Shown here piece by piece: positions 32,544-45,300 of a DNA stretch of 64,000 bases. Made by a program: the position numbers and the translations under genes. The notes under the pieces were generated by a model. The model ran no database searches and was not told where the DNA came from. It worked only from the letters and a program-made list of their open reading frames with translations. Numbering within the stretch: position 1 is the stretch's first letter; each line of letters begins with the position of its first letter. The stretch is from Maratus speciosus. Lineage: Eukaryota; Arthropoda; Arachnida; Araneae; Salticidae. The stretch spans positions 599,157,038-599,221,037 of the forward strand of contig OZ010786.1 in assembly GCA_963932465.1 (NCBI GenBank), given 5' to 3'.

Positions 32544-33830
32544 TTTTTGTTGTATTTAGTTTGTTCGTCGCATATAATGAACTTTAATTAAATTTAAATC
32601 AATTAATTGTTAAATTCTTAAAACAATGAAGTATTACATTGGGATCGGGGGCCTGTACATAATTTATACAATTATACCACATCAGGAAGTGAGTGAAAAA
32701 TCAATTACAAAATTATCTTTACAGATACGAATCAAATAAGTTAAATAAAAAATTTGCAATAAAATTTAATTCTAAATTAATGATGGGGGAAGGGAGAGGG
32801 GGAAAGAAGAAACACGTCTTGTATTTCCGCATTCGATACTCGTCAACTTTGAATATCTGATGTCGTATTGTGAATGACTACAGAAAAACAAACACATTTT
32901 TATGTGAAATAAGAACTTGATAGGATCTAAACTGACATGAGTTTCAGCTGTACAAACACCTAATTTTTTCCCCATCTAATTTGCAACCTCATTATAACTG
33001 CAGTAAAAGAATATCATTGAGACACATGAATAAACTCTATACGTGTTCATTATTCTTAAAAGAAACCTTTTTACACCAGTTTTCTCCTTATTTAGGAAAT
33101 ACAGCACAAAAAAGTCTGATTTATTTTATGCCAGATATTCAGTAAAATATGTCAGATTTGTACCTGAATGAAATGAGAATGCATTTTACCTATAACAGTT
33201 TTATTTATTGCCAAAGAGATTCCTGTTTACGAGTACCGCAATATATAAAATATGCAATATATATTGTAGTTAGATTTTCCACTTTCGTGCAAATTGAAAC
33301 TTTGCCCCAGGCGCAGTTTTCTCGTAGGTCTATTTAGAAAATTTTAATATATTTCAGCTAGATCAATTAACTACTTCCAATATCCCTTGCATCGAGTCGG
33401 GTAACCTATCATTTTACCCGAACCCGACTCGACCCGACACGCGGTTCGATTCCAGTTGACCCTAATTTTTTCATTGCGGGTCGGATTAACTTAAAGTGTT
33501 TCAGGTTCGTGTCGGTTTCGAGTTTAGTTTTGATTCTTTCGGGTCGGGTTCGGATTGATCCCATTTTTGAAAGAATGTTCTGAATTTTTTTCAATTGTAA
33601 AAAACTGTATATTTGAATATTAATATGTGTGCAAAAATTATAAAACTGACACAAGAGACATTGTAGACTATTAATTACTTTTCTACAATTTTAATACAAT
33701 ATAATAATATGGATTATTTTCATCCTTAATTTTCTTCCTAGATACTAGATACCTAGGTATCTAATATTGCCCTGGTTCGGGTTCACATGTGTCGGATAAA
33801 ACCCACTTAAAGCAACATCTTAGCCTTTAA
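32544..33830. other. No gene; GC-rich 'gggtcgggttcg' patch at 33395-33560
   Basis: Mostly AT-rich DNA. 33395-33560 carries many 'cgggtcggg' and 'acccgaaccc' runs in both orientations, resembling subterminal repeats of a hAT-like element, and 'ccctggttcgggttcaca' near 33771 could be its right end, but no target duplication was identified. The frames 32772-32975, 33149-33337 and 33409-33654 are not supported as genes. Confidence 0.35.
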
Positions 33831-34033
33831 CCCCTTGAGGGGCACCGGTATATATTATATACCACCTACGATTAATGAAGTTTTACACCAGAAAAATTTT
33901 ATTAAATTTTACTTTTCTAACTTTGGTGTAAAAAAGCCGTAAAATTGCTTTTACTTATTTTGAAATAGAATTTTTCAAAGATTCCGGTGGGAATTCAGCA
34001 TTTCACAAACGTAATTGCTTGCCCCTCAAGGGG
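33831..34033. mobile_element. TTAA-flanked MITE (piggyBac-like ends)
   Basis: 203 bp with CCCCTTGAGGGGCA at the left and TGCCCCTCAAGGGG at the right. TTAA on both sides (33827-33830, 34034-34037). Internal 'ttttacaccagaaaaa' and 'tttggtgtaaaa' motifs are shared with the element at 19158. Confidence 0.8.
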
Positions 34034-34803
34034 TTAAATATGTTTATATACAAATAATAAAGTAAAAATATGTAAAAATTACGATGGTTCTATGAACGCT
34101 TCATATAAAAAACCTCCTACTTTTCAGTTTATGTAAAGCCTATTTAAAAAACCTTCGAACATCAATCAAACAGGGAGGCAGAAAATGTAATCCTAAATTA
34201 TATCAAAACGTCTTGGGAGACAAAAAAAGACCATTGAGGGCCTAAAATCATTGATAATCTAACCTACTTTAACAATCGTCCCCCCCCCCCCCCCCGGACC
34301 CCAAATTTGCATGAAAAAAGAATTACACCCAAAAAAATTAGTTTATCAAACTAAATCGGTCCCTGGCCATACTTAATTTATCAAAAAGTCTCGTAAGCAG
34401 CGAAAGGGACGGAGTTAAATAAAACGGTTCTAGAAATAACTAGCATCCTAATTATATTTTTCAAGTTTATACTATTTAAAAATAAAATCACGTATAAAGG
34501 AAATTTAATATTTAATAATTTATTTTTCTTTATCAGTTACTCTGTCAACTTTTTATTATCAGTTTGAATCTTGTTAAAACTTTTAATATATAAAAAAATA
34601 AAATAACATAGTGGGCTTATTTCATACACAGGTTAATCTATTTTAAACTAAAATGAAAATCCCTTTCATTTAGTCAAATAATTGGCTTTATGTATAAAAG
34701 GTTGTTATAAAAAAAGAATAATTAAATAAGAGATGATCGAATAAAAGAATAATTTAAACATTAATCAGTAATATAAAACTATAAAACCATAAAATAGGTG
34801 CAC
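34034..34803. other. AT-rich spacer
   Basis: A run of C (34279-34295) is the only distinctive feature. No gene supported. Confidence 0.35.
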
Positions 34804-35369
34804 CTATACTAATGTATAAAATTTGAATGTCTGTCTGGGATTTTCCGAAAAATACCTATTTTTAAGGTCATTCGACTATTTAGACGACGCATAGTCAGTC
34901 GTCAGAAGAAACTTTTTTTTTTCCCTTGCTAAGAAACGATTTCAAAACAAACACCAAAGTTATCAGGGACATATCTCAGATTTGTGTCTGAGGGCAGATA
35001 GAGAATGTTTCTGGCTACAATCTACAGTTTGTCGATTCCGAAATCTAGAATAGCTTTTGAGAAAACAGATGAAAAACGGGAGAAAAAATCAGTCATTCAA
35101 TACTAAAAAATTCGGGAACTAACTGATCAAATTTACTGAATCTTAAGTCGGTTGAAAGACCTGATTCAGATTTTTAAATGATAATAATTACATTTTTAAC
35201 TTATGACTTATACATCTTAATTTAAAACTGGATATTGGTGGTAAATAACGAATGGAATAAAGAATGGAAACTTGGAAACACGAAACAATTGCGTCTGGTG
35301 TTGGCTAGAACTGACTGATTACGCTTGGGGCTGGAGAGCGTAGCTCGCAGGGGGCCGGGGCCCTCCTAA
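34804..35369 (+). mobile_element. Helitron-like element
   Basis: Starts CCTATACTAATGTATAAAAT, close to the common Helitron start TCTATACTAAT, and ends with 'gagcgtagctcgc', GGGGGCC-GG-GGCCC hairpin and CTAA (35366-35369) before T, allowed by the CTRR rule. A second, similar end (...'gagccctcctag', CTAG 35504-35507) follows 138 bp later, so the true terminus may be either. Confidence 0.55.
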
Positions 35370-37184
35370 TTTTAATTTAATTTTAAGCTATGAGATATTC
35401 GCTACAGCTTTTGCCGGCATGACCTCAAATGATCTCAAAATGGCGTTATTTCCTTGGAAAAACCTTCCTCCACGAGGAAAAAAGGCAGAACCCTCGAGCC
35501 CTCCTAGTAATGTAAATTGTAATATTAAAGGGAGTCTTGACTCTTGATTAGGTCCAGTTTATTTCTTTTTTACTTTGGTTGGTTGGATGCAACTGGAGAC
35601 TGTTGCTGAGCCAAGATGGCGACATCGCCTCTACTAATTTACTGATCAAACAAATTATTATACTACGTGCACATACATCCGATCTGTGTGTAGTAGACAA
35701 TAAACAAAACGGTAATGATGGTGAATTTTTCAATTTATCTTTAATTGAATTTTTGCTTTTTCAAACATCAAACTAATAAAGCACCCTTCCAACCATCCAA
35801 CCAACCAACATGCATACATCCGTTGCGTCATTTCTGCTGTTACACGTGATTCATCGCTAAACAACACTCCTCCAGTGTGATAATTTCGATGATGTTGCTG
35901 GTTAAAAACTGATCCTTTCCGTTTGACATCTGGTGAATCATATGGTGCTCATCAAACATTAACTTATTGGTGTGTAATAATTAAATATTCCTCTGCATTT
36001 CTAAAATCAGTCTTCCAGCTTTTATTATTAACATCACCTTAAAGGGTATTTTTATTTCTCTTCTGTTGAAATTTACTTCAATAATCTATGTGAAATACAG
36101 ATTTAAAAGAGCCTTTTTATGATAAAGTTTACTTTAAGAGAACCCTTGTCAAAATATAATAATTTTTTGAAATATTAACTTTAATAAATAGTGACCTACT
36201 TTTAGAAAAAATTGATTTTTATGATATTAGGTGTGTTTGATTACATTGTCATCAGCTGTTAAATTATTTTAATTTTATTATATTTTAACCTGACTTTACT
36301 TTCTCAATATAATATACTATATATGTCATAATTTATCATTATATATTTATAATTATTTATCAGTTTATATATATATATTATGTAGTGCTTTTTTTTCTTT
36401 TAAGTTGTTTCTGTAAAGACACTGATTATAAAGATAAAATATAAATAAAGAAATCAAGATCATGAAAATTAATTCGATTCTTTCTCTCTCTGCACTTAAC
36501 ATTCTTTAAAAAATAATTAAAAAAAAATAATAATAAACTTTTAAACTTGAATTCAGTTTTACGGTTTATATATTTATGTAATAATTTATCATAATTTGTC
36601 TTTATATATGGATAATTTGTGATTTTTCTATATACTCTTTTAAATTCTTTAAAAAAATTGCATTTAAATTTGAATTTACTTTCACAGTATATTTCCTTAT
36701 GTAGTAATTTATCTTTACATCTGGATATTGTGTGCATTTTTCACGTACTTAAAACAAAAATCTTATAAATTGTTATTGTAAAGGTACCAAAAAAAAAGAA
36801 GGCAAGACAGCTGAAAGAATTTATAATTCTTTCCTTACACCTTAATATTCTTTCTTTTCTTTTTTTTATTACATTTAAACTTGAATTTACTGTTACAAAT
36901 ATTTGTAGTAAATTATCATAATTCATCTTTACATATATGAAAATTTTGTGAATTTCTTTATGTTTAAAAATTTTGTTTAATTTTATTTTTGTAAAGACAC
37001 TGAGCATTCAAATAAAATATAAAAAAGAGATCCAGATAGTTGAATGAGAATGAATTTATAGAATCATTTCTCCACCCTTAACATTCTTTAAAAAATAGTT
37101 TTTTTTTATATTAATCTAAAAAAAGATGAGATAAACCAAAAATTTGTATTTATTAAATTGATTTTCCATGTGTTATATTAGTAT
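35370..37184. other. AT-rich spacer with a second Helitron-like end at 35507
   Basis: Beyond the extra CTAG terminus nothing is recognised. 36420-37110 is a block of three imperfect ~300-bp direct repeats ('gtaaagacactga', 'aaatataaa.aaagagatc', 'ttctttaaaaaat', 'cttgaattt...ttac'). The minus-strand frames at 36426-37007 are low-complexity by-products of those repeats. Confidence 0.4.
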
Positions 37185-39053
37185 AGGGTAGATGTGCCAG
37201 TAATGGACACCCCTCAATGTTTTTGCTTTATAAAAAAATAACCAATAAAAATTTAGCTTTTATTATTTTTTTCATAACTCCCCTTTGCATATTTTATAAT
37301 TTTGCATTATTGTTGACACTCTTAATCAAACAAATCAGGAAGCAGAAAATAATGTTTCGAAGTTCCACTGTTTTTCAGTGAAAATCTTAATGAACATGCT
37401 TCATTTAATAAATTTATATACTCTTTATTTTCTTGCAAAATTTGCAGCTTTTTATTTTGGTGGTAGTGGAAAACTTTGAATTTTATATACTACTAACAGC
37501 CATTTGTAAAATTTCATTTATTTTTAAGGTTTTAAGAGGGGTGTCCATTACTGGGATGTTTAAATAGTCATTTCCCAGTAATGGACATCCCATGTAGACA
37601 TTGCTAAAAATACGATTTCAGTAATGTTTATAGTACATAAAATATTTTGACTTAATTGAGAACCTAAATAATCAAATTTAATTTTTAAATTACACTTACC
37701 AAAATGTAATAACACCAAAACTTTTATAAATAGCTGCTTTTAAGTTATTTTATGTGGTTAATAAAATTTCAATATTTTATTCTTTTTTTTAATGCATATA
37801 ACTTTTGCATATTTTATAATCTGGCAAGCAAACCAGTCAGGAAGTCAAAAATACTGTTTAAGGTCACAGTTAAAGAGGGGCTCATAGAGCTTTATCCATC
37901 CCCATTTCAATAAAAACAATTAAGTTACAGAAGTTGTTAAAAATCTATTTTCTGTCTTAAATGTTTTCTTATTCATCTCTGACAAAAAAAAAAAAGGTAT
38001 TGTAATATTAATGAAAGTTAGGTACTTGTTAGTTATCCCGTCGATCAAATTACTGTCACCAAATTGCAAGATTAAATGCCAATAATGGTTGATCGTAAAT
38101 GTCACATTCACTTGACAACACGTGTTTACGTCATCAAGTGATTTTTATTTGGATTTTTATTAATGTTATACTAATTTAATTGTTCTTTCGTTATTTAAAA
38201 TAAAAATTATGTCAATTAGTATAATTTGGCGAAATTGGTCGATGGGATAACTAACAAGTACCAAAAGTTATAGTAATCATGAAACTAGTAAATCTGCAGA
38301 TAAGTAGCCTCAAACATCAGTTCTACAATTTTATTTTGAACTATTTTATTTAGTATTTAAAATATCCAACTCACAGTATCATTTCTTTCATATTTGTAAT
38401 ATTAATTATTACAAGTAAAGTAATATATCAAGATTATCAAGTAGTCTCTGGAAGTTTAATTGTTAAAAATAATGAGACGAAACTATACACTAATACTCCA
38501 AAACTTTTTATTTCTTATTTTATTATTATCTTTTAAATCCCATGCTGTCTCAATAATTTGATAGCTGTAATTGCTTGATATTTAGTATTTTAAACTATCC
38601 ATCTAAATTAACTAAAATATCGATCTTCTGATACTTACAATAATTGATGCGAAATGAATGATGTGTGAATGATTATACAAATTTTTATTATTACTAGTAT
38701 CCTAGTTGTTAAATTTATTTGAAAATAACTGTTTTGTTTCATTAGTATGCTTTCATTAAATTCTGGTTCTAAATACAGTCATAAAAACAATTATTTATTA
38801 CTTTTTATGGGGGTGTCCATTACTGGAACAGAGGGGGTGTCCATTATTGGCATTTTAGGTGTTTTGATATATTTCTGTTATTTACAATTAAATTTTAATT
38901 CATATTGGGAAATGAAACTATGAGAATGGTTAAATATTGTTGATAGAATAATGTAATATTGAAAAAACTGGAATATAGTAATTATGACTATTAATTAAAA
39001 AACTATTTTTAAAGAAATTCCTTAATGGTGTCCATTACTGGCACATCTACCCT
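37185..39053. mobile_element. 1.87-kb inverted-repeat element just upstream of Nramp
   Basis: The left end TAGGGTAGATGTGCCAGTAA and onward 'tggacacc' is matched inverted at the right (...GGTGTCCATTACTGGCACAT, 'ctaccct'). TA flanks fit a Tc1/mariner or pogo type. The motif 'gtgtccattactgg' recurs inside at 37547, 37575 (inverted), 38814 and 38836. It contains the MITE at 38021-38262. Its right end is about 270 bp before the first coding exon of Nramp. No coding found. Confidence 0.75.
38021..38262 (+). mobile_element. Non-autonomous DNA transposon (MITE), 8-bp TSD, copy C
   Basis: 242 bp, GGTACTTGTTAGTTATCCCG to ...GGGATAACTAACAAGTACC. Flanks gaaagtta (38013-38020) and aaaagtta (38263-38270) match at 7 of 8. 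Same orientation as copy B with an internal deletion. Confidence 0.8.
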
Positions 39054-39310
39054 ATGTCACTTTTGCCTAAAATTTCATCAAGAAAGCCACAACTAAATAA
39101 CTATATTCACTATTCATCATTTGATATTTATTTTATTTTGAAAATATATAGATTAATAGTTCATGCAATGTTATTTTTTTAGCTTAAGATGTTTTATCAT
39201 AATAGCAGATTAGTAAAACATTGAATGATAATATTATTCAGTTGTCCAATTCAGTATTATCAAGAGTTTCACATCTCTCTATTATGTTATTGAATATTTC
39301 TTCTATTTTC

Positions 39311-39322
39311 AGATTCACCATG
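39311..39322 (+). promoter_or_regulatory. 3' splice site and start-codon context of Nramp
   Basis: 'ttctattttcag' ends at 39312 and is followed after seven bases by ACCATGG, an ideal Kozak context with ATG at 39320-39322. The polypyrimidine-AG directly before suggests the start codon lies in a second exon, with a non-coding leader exon further left that I could not locate. Confidence 0.6.
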
Positions 39323-39362
39323 GATAAATTTCAAGATACTAGCAATTCACCAAAAGAGAATG
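39320..39362 (+). CDS. Nramp coding exon 1
   Basis: Residues 1-14 plus one base: [14 protein letters not shown]. Donor AATG|GTAAAC. Encodes the start of the cytosolic N-tail, which is variable in the family; assignment rests on the Kozak start and correct splice phase with exon 2. Confidence 0.75.
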
Positions 39363-42300
39363 GTAAACAAAAATGTTTTTTCAGTTTATTGGTTGATTTA
39401 ATTCTAGAATTATATAACTGAGGATCATTCTGTACCTGTATTATTTCATAATTTATTTAATTTTTATAACAATGGAGATTTCATTTATATTTGTTAAACA
39501 ACATTTAACCACTCCCCTTATTATCCCGAGTTATCTCAGGTTCATATATAGTACAATTGAATATTATCCTGAGAATACTCGGGCATAGCGTAATTTGTTG
39601 CTACGATTTGTTCTATCATGTTTTTACTTGGCCTGAAGCTTAAAAAGAAAGAAAATATTCTTAAATATAATAAATTGTATATAATTAAATTATATATAAT
39701 ATTTGATTGGCAGATTTCCAAGTTTTGTGTGATGAAATGCAATGATGTGATTGCAAAAAATGTGATGATTTTTTGCAGTTTTTTTCAAAAAAAATGATAA
39801 GGGAAGCAGTTAATATACAATTTAAATATGAACTTAAAATTTTCTTCTCTGTCAATATTAGGGATGCCAGATTGTACTATTTTCCCTTAAGGTGTACATT
39901 TTTTAGGCCTATCATATGTTGCACGTTTAAATTTGTCTCGTACAACGATTTCTTCCCCTTTTTTTTACTCGACTGAAAAGAAGGGTTATGTGTTTCACGC
40001 GTATCTGTGTAATGTGGATTTCTTTATACCCTCGAAACATCCCAACAGCTGGATGGATTTTAATGAATGAGGTCTCTATCGATTCATCTTAATGGCTGGA
40101 GGGTTATAAGCTAGGTTTTGTTTTTATAAATTCGAAATGGCGGTAGAGACAAATTTTTTTTTTTTTACGCACCCTATTGAGTGACATATCATTGGATAGG
40201 TCTTTCAAAATGAAGACTATGTTTCATTAAACATTTTACAGTCAGAAGCTCTGTTAAAATATTATACAACCTGGAAGTTGTGAAGGTAGGATCTCTAGCT
40301 TTACTGCAGTTCTAACCATCATAGACATATATAGGCCTCATCGAAACAGCATTTATAGATAAGACAAAAAAAAGGTTGCACGGTGCACGCATTCATATAA
40401 AATGTAAAAGTGACTTGTTTCTGAGCAGGATGATAACAATCTTCGGAGAGTTGTCTTATTTTAAGAGAAGATGTGTGAAAGCTTGGATTTAGCAGCTCGC
40501 CACAACATGCATTGTTTTAGAATTAGAGGAAGGTGAATGGATCTGAATCAGTTGAATGAATATCAGCTCTCGACTAACCTCCTGTCAATATTATATTTGT
40601 ACAACTATTGCTGTTGCATTTTTTTTTCTTTACAGTTTGTTTATTGAGTTTGAGATATCTGCTTAATACCTTCTTTTTAAATGAAATTACTTACTAAAAA
40701 CATTACTGGTACATTCAACATAGTTTATTAGGGTATGGAAACCACCAATGAAAATCTTCCATTTTTTATGGGATAAATCTGGCTATGGGATAAATCAATA
40801 TTAGATAAGTAAAACTGATTCTTTTTATTACATGTAGAAGGATATACTTATGAAGAACCTACAATAGAAATTGAAAGAGTTAATGAAAGTACAACTTTGA
40901 ATAAGAAAGATTTGGATACTTACTTTCAAGATAAAGTAGAAATTCCTGAGTCTGAAAATGTAAGATTTTAAAATTTATTTATATTTTAATGCTGTATTAA
41001 TTTATATGATTGATTGTTTTAATTTGTATACTTCTGAGAGAGAAATGCATTAAATACTGGACTGGATGGCTAGATTCCAGGGCTGGCTATTTGCCGGCAA
41101 AAAAGGGTTTCTGCCATGCCGGTGGCAGAAAGTGGTTATAACTGGCAACAACTGGCATAAACACATTTCGTGACATAATCTGAGACTTTTTTACCAGTAT
41201 TAAATTCCTTAAGTAAATTTTATTCCGTTTAAATAACAAATGAAATATTGTGGGTAGTTTTAATTAAAAAATAAATAGATTTGTATTAGAAAAAAATGAG
41301 TAATGTAACAGATAAAATTTCAGTTTAAAAATCAAATACAAAACTATATCCAATACTTATTTTAAATGAAACAATGAAAATAAAAGAAAAATATTCAATA
41401 CTTGCTCAAAATGCTTTTCTGTAATTTAACATAATAATTTAATAATAACACTATAAATTATTTCTCATAGAAATGTTATAGTTATATGTTGATCTTGTAA
41501 TTCTATGGATTTAAAAAACATTTCATTTAAATACAGTATTCAAAGGAACAAATCTGACTTTTCTTTGTTTTTTTTTTTTTATTTATTTAAGACTTATAAG
41601 CATAGATCAAACTTTGTGCGAATTTTAGTAGAAAAGCTCAAATCTTTAACAATGATTTTACGCACAAATAACGTACAGACATGACAAAAAACGATCATAT
41701 GGGATTTTTTTTATCGTGTCTGTATGTTATTTGTGCGTAAAATCGTTGTTTTAAAGATTTTAGCTTTTTTATTAAGACTTAGTTGAAAATGTTCCAATCA
41801 CATTTTGCACTTACAAAACAAACAACTACAAAGGTTCAAAGCAGATTTAATACAGTGATAACTGACTACCACATGCTAGCTTATTTACTTCATCCTAAGT
41901 ATATGGGATCGAAATTGACATATGAGCATGAAGAAAAGGCAACGAAATTGCTTTCTGATATTAATCCCAATTTTGTGCCATATATAATATCCATTAAAGC
42001 AAAATCGACTCCTGTCCCAGAAACATATTTCTCCAAGGAAGCCCTAGAAAATTTTTTGCCCTTGACTGTGTGGTGGTGGTCTTTAAAAACGAATACTGGT
42101 GAAAATGAAGATTTTTCAAATTTTGCATCCTCAAAAATGACATTGCCAGCAAGTAATGATAGTCTTGAAAGAATATTTTCAAACTTTTCTTTCATTCAAA
42201 ACAAATTAAGAAACAGTGTGTTCAGGAAGATTAGCAAAATTTTGTCCTATGCTATGGAATGTTCTGTGGAAAAAGTAATAATAGTATATTTGAGTGGCAA

Positions 42301-45300
42301 ATTTTGTTCTTTCAATATTGTAAAATAATTGTACAAGATATTTCATTAATTTTTTTTCTGTTATTTATTGTGTTTCAATTATTTACTTATATATTTTCAC
42401 AAGAATCATAATCTTTAAGTTATTGCATTGCATTATTTATTTAAAAATACTCTGAAAAATACATTTGTTAAAATATCACAGATTTTTTTGTAAATTTCTT
42501 TTTTTACTTTTAAATAAAAATGCAACTCTAAGCAACAATATAAAATAGTTAAACTTGTACAGCATCAGGCTACCATTGAAAATTTCTGTTTTTCAAGTGA
42601 AAGAAAATCAGTACCTATTATTATATAAACAAAGTATATTTATATGATCATTTTGAAACTTTTTTACAACTTTGAATAACATTCATAATCTTTAATTTTA
42701 ATTTTTAACTTAATTGTTTACATATCAAATACATGTGTGAATTACGAATCATTGCACATTAAAGTTCTTATTAATATTATTTCTTAGTTTCTGCCAGTAA
42801 GTGGCAACAACTGGCAGAAACTAGTTTCTGCCATGCCAGTTTTAACCGGTTATAACCGCTGGTTTTAACCACTCTGGCAGAAACTTGCCAACCCTGCTAG
42901 ATTCATGCCTAAAGTTATGAAATCCTGTCCAAAAAACTCATCATTTTTTGGAAAATTTGTCTTTTTGGAATAATGATAATACATAAGATAAGCCATATGA
43001 AATTAAACTATAAATTACGAGTGAATGAAACCTATTATTAAGGGCACATAACATTAAGTTAAAACTGAAAAATAAACATACATAAATCTCGATTTAAAAA
43101 ATGAAAATAAACTTTTAGCATTGTTATTCTGAATCGTTGATATACATTTTTTCAATGATGCTTTGAAATGCGTTATTTATGATTACCTTAAAAAAACATA
43201 CTAAAATTGAAAAAAAAAAGATTTAAGGGTAATTTTCACTCCCTCTCATCTTTTACAAATGTTGACAGGGAAAAAAAGTTTCTAAATCCCCTGAAGCTGA
43301 AGTATATTTCAAGATTAATGGACAAGGAAAATCTGTTATAATTTGACTTTTTTCTTTTTAAGAACTAAGATCCCCCCCCCCCCCCCCCTTATTTAAAGGA
43401 AAAAATAAGATTTTTTAATGATGGTACATGTAACATAAAGAGACTCAAATTAAATGAGTACCTTAAAATTTAACAAACTGAATTTTCTTTTAACAATTAA
43501 TATTAAATACAGTAAATTGCAGTTATTTAGAACCCATTTAATTAGAACAAAGTATCAAGAGCACACTAAAAGAATATCAGCACTCCCTACTTGTCCAGTG
43601 GATAAAGCTCTGGTAACTGGACAAGGTGTGGCGGGTTCAAACACCCAATTTAGACATGTATGTTTGTAGTAGTGAGTCGGATTCCACTTTAAATAGAGAT
43701 AGATCCCAGTTTAATATTTCCAGTTTGTATGTTTTTCCTGTAAATTGTATATTTTTGCACTTATTGTGTGCTTAAACCTTTCCCACCCACATGGTGTTTT
43801 TTGTTGTTTTACAAATCTGACTGTTAATAATTTCATGAATTTTTTTCAGTTTGCTTCAAATATATTTCGCTTTTCAAAGCACTTTTTGACACAAATACAT
43901 TTTTAAATGCAAACTACAGTATACAAATGTTTCTAAGTACAAATTTTTAAGTATAAACTTTTTTTTGTAAGGTAACTGAAATTTACATGACTGTTACTGA
44001 ATTTTTAAGGTCTTTTGATTTATTTCCATTGCCACAAAGTTTGATTAATAATGGATTGCAAAGTTGAATAAATGTTGTAGATAGAAAATTAATACAAATA
44101 CAGCTATAAAATAATTATAGTTATTAATAATTGAGCTGTTCTAAAGAGAATTCTTTAAAAAAAGGGTTACTGGCACTATCAGCATAATTAAACGAGATAT
44201 AAAAAATAATGGTAGTGTCATAAAATCAAAACAAACTGTCAATTTTTTTTTTCTTTTTTTTTTTTTTTTAAGGAGGCAGATCTGACAACCCTATTCCAGT
44301 CTGTTTAGCCCTTGTATGCAAAAGATAATCATAGTGTCCGTAATCAGCCAATCAAAAATATTATGAACTGTACCTCTGACAATTTGGGCTTTATCAGAAC
44401 AAATAGGGTAGAATGGATGTGTTCCAATTCAGCAGAATGTACTGTTTCCGCTATTTTTATAAAATAAATAAAAAAGTATGTTTCAATTAATATTCCAAAA
44501 GAACTTTTATATGTAATTTGTAATCTAATTTATAGATATTTCATGCCTTAGATAAATTAATACAAAATACATTTTATTACTAATGAAATGTTTATTTTAT
44601 TACTAATTAAATTACTTCACTGATATAATAATTATGTCCATTCAGCAATTACATGTCAGAATTTGTTTAATCAGCTTATTTTATGTGAGAGAGAATTCTG
44701 CAAAACTAAACAATAATATAAGTGAACATTAGCGTAATATTAACCAAACTTCTGTGTTTTTTGGCCATTCAATATTTCTTAAGAAAAAAGTTTTAGGACT
44801 CAGTTATCATGGTCTCTTTTAATGGTTTCACAGAATAATAATATGGATAAGTTTCAATAAGTTCATTTAATTTTTTCTAAAAACTAATCTTGTTAAAGTA
44901 ATGTTTCTTTCATAGAAGTGGAGCCTACTCAGCACTGTAGCAACTATATTTCAAAAAATGCACAGGGTTGTGCATTTTTTCCCTTGCCAATTAATTATCA
45001 ATGTAGCAGTAATGATAACTGAATTGGTCAAGAATATTTTGATGCAGCACCTAACTTATTAGATGTTTGGTGCTAGGGCATTGTCCACACTACATTTCCA
45101 TCAGTTATGATCCCAAAATCTTTTGTATTCAAAGCAAATGTAAATATTTATTATATTTTTTTAAACTGAATTATCATATATAAAAGGAAAAGTAGAAAAA
45201 AAAGTTTTAACGCAATAAAATTTTAATGTATAAGAATTATTTATGAGTAAAATTACATTTTATACCTAATTTAAACAATTTTTCTTGTAAGCTGCCCTGG

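Larger units (their letters stand above)
41078..42896 (+). mobile_element. hAT transposon in Nramp intron 2, exact 8-bp duplication
   Basis: 1819 bp, CAGGGCTGGC... to ...TTGCCAACCCTG, flanked by CTAGATTC on both sides (41070-41077, 42897-42904, 8 of 8). Subterminal repeats 'tttctgccatgcc(g/a)g', 'ggcagaaa' and 'aactggcaacaactggca' cluster at both ends. It carries a partial transposase (41783-42328) in the same orientation as Nramp, and an inverted repeat at 41591-41776 that may be a further insertion. Confidence 0.9.

Noticed and set aside
33395..33560. GC-rich 'cgggtcgggttcg' patch as a possible hAT terminus or regulatory island
   Set aside because: No matching second terminus or target duplication could be fixed.
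35579..35776. 65-codon frame on + and 61-codon frame on -
   Set aside because: Overlapping opposite frames, no domain, no splice context.
36426..37007. Lysine/phenylalanine-rich minus-strand frames
   Set aside because: Low-complexity AT-rich translation within direct repeats.
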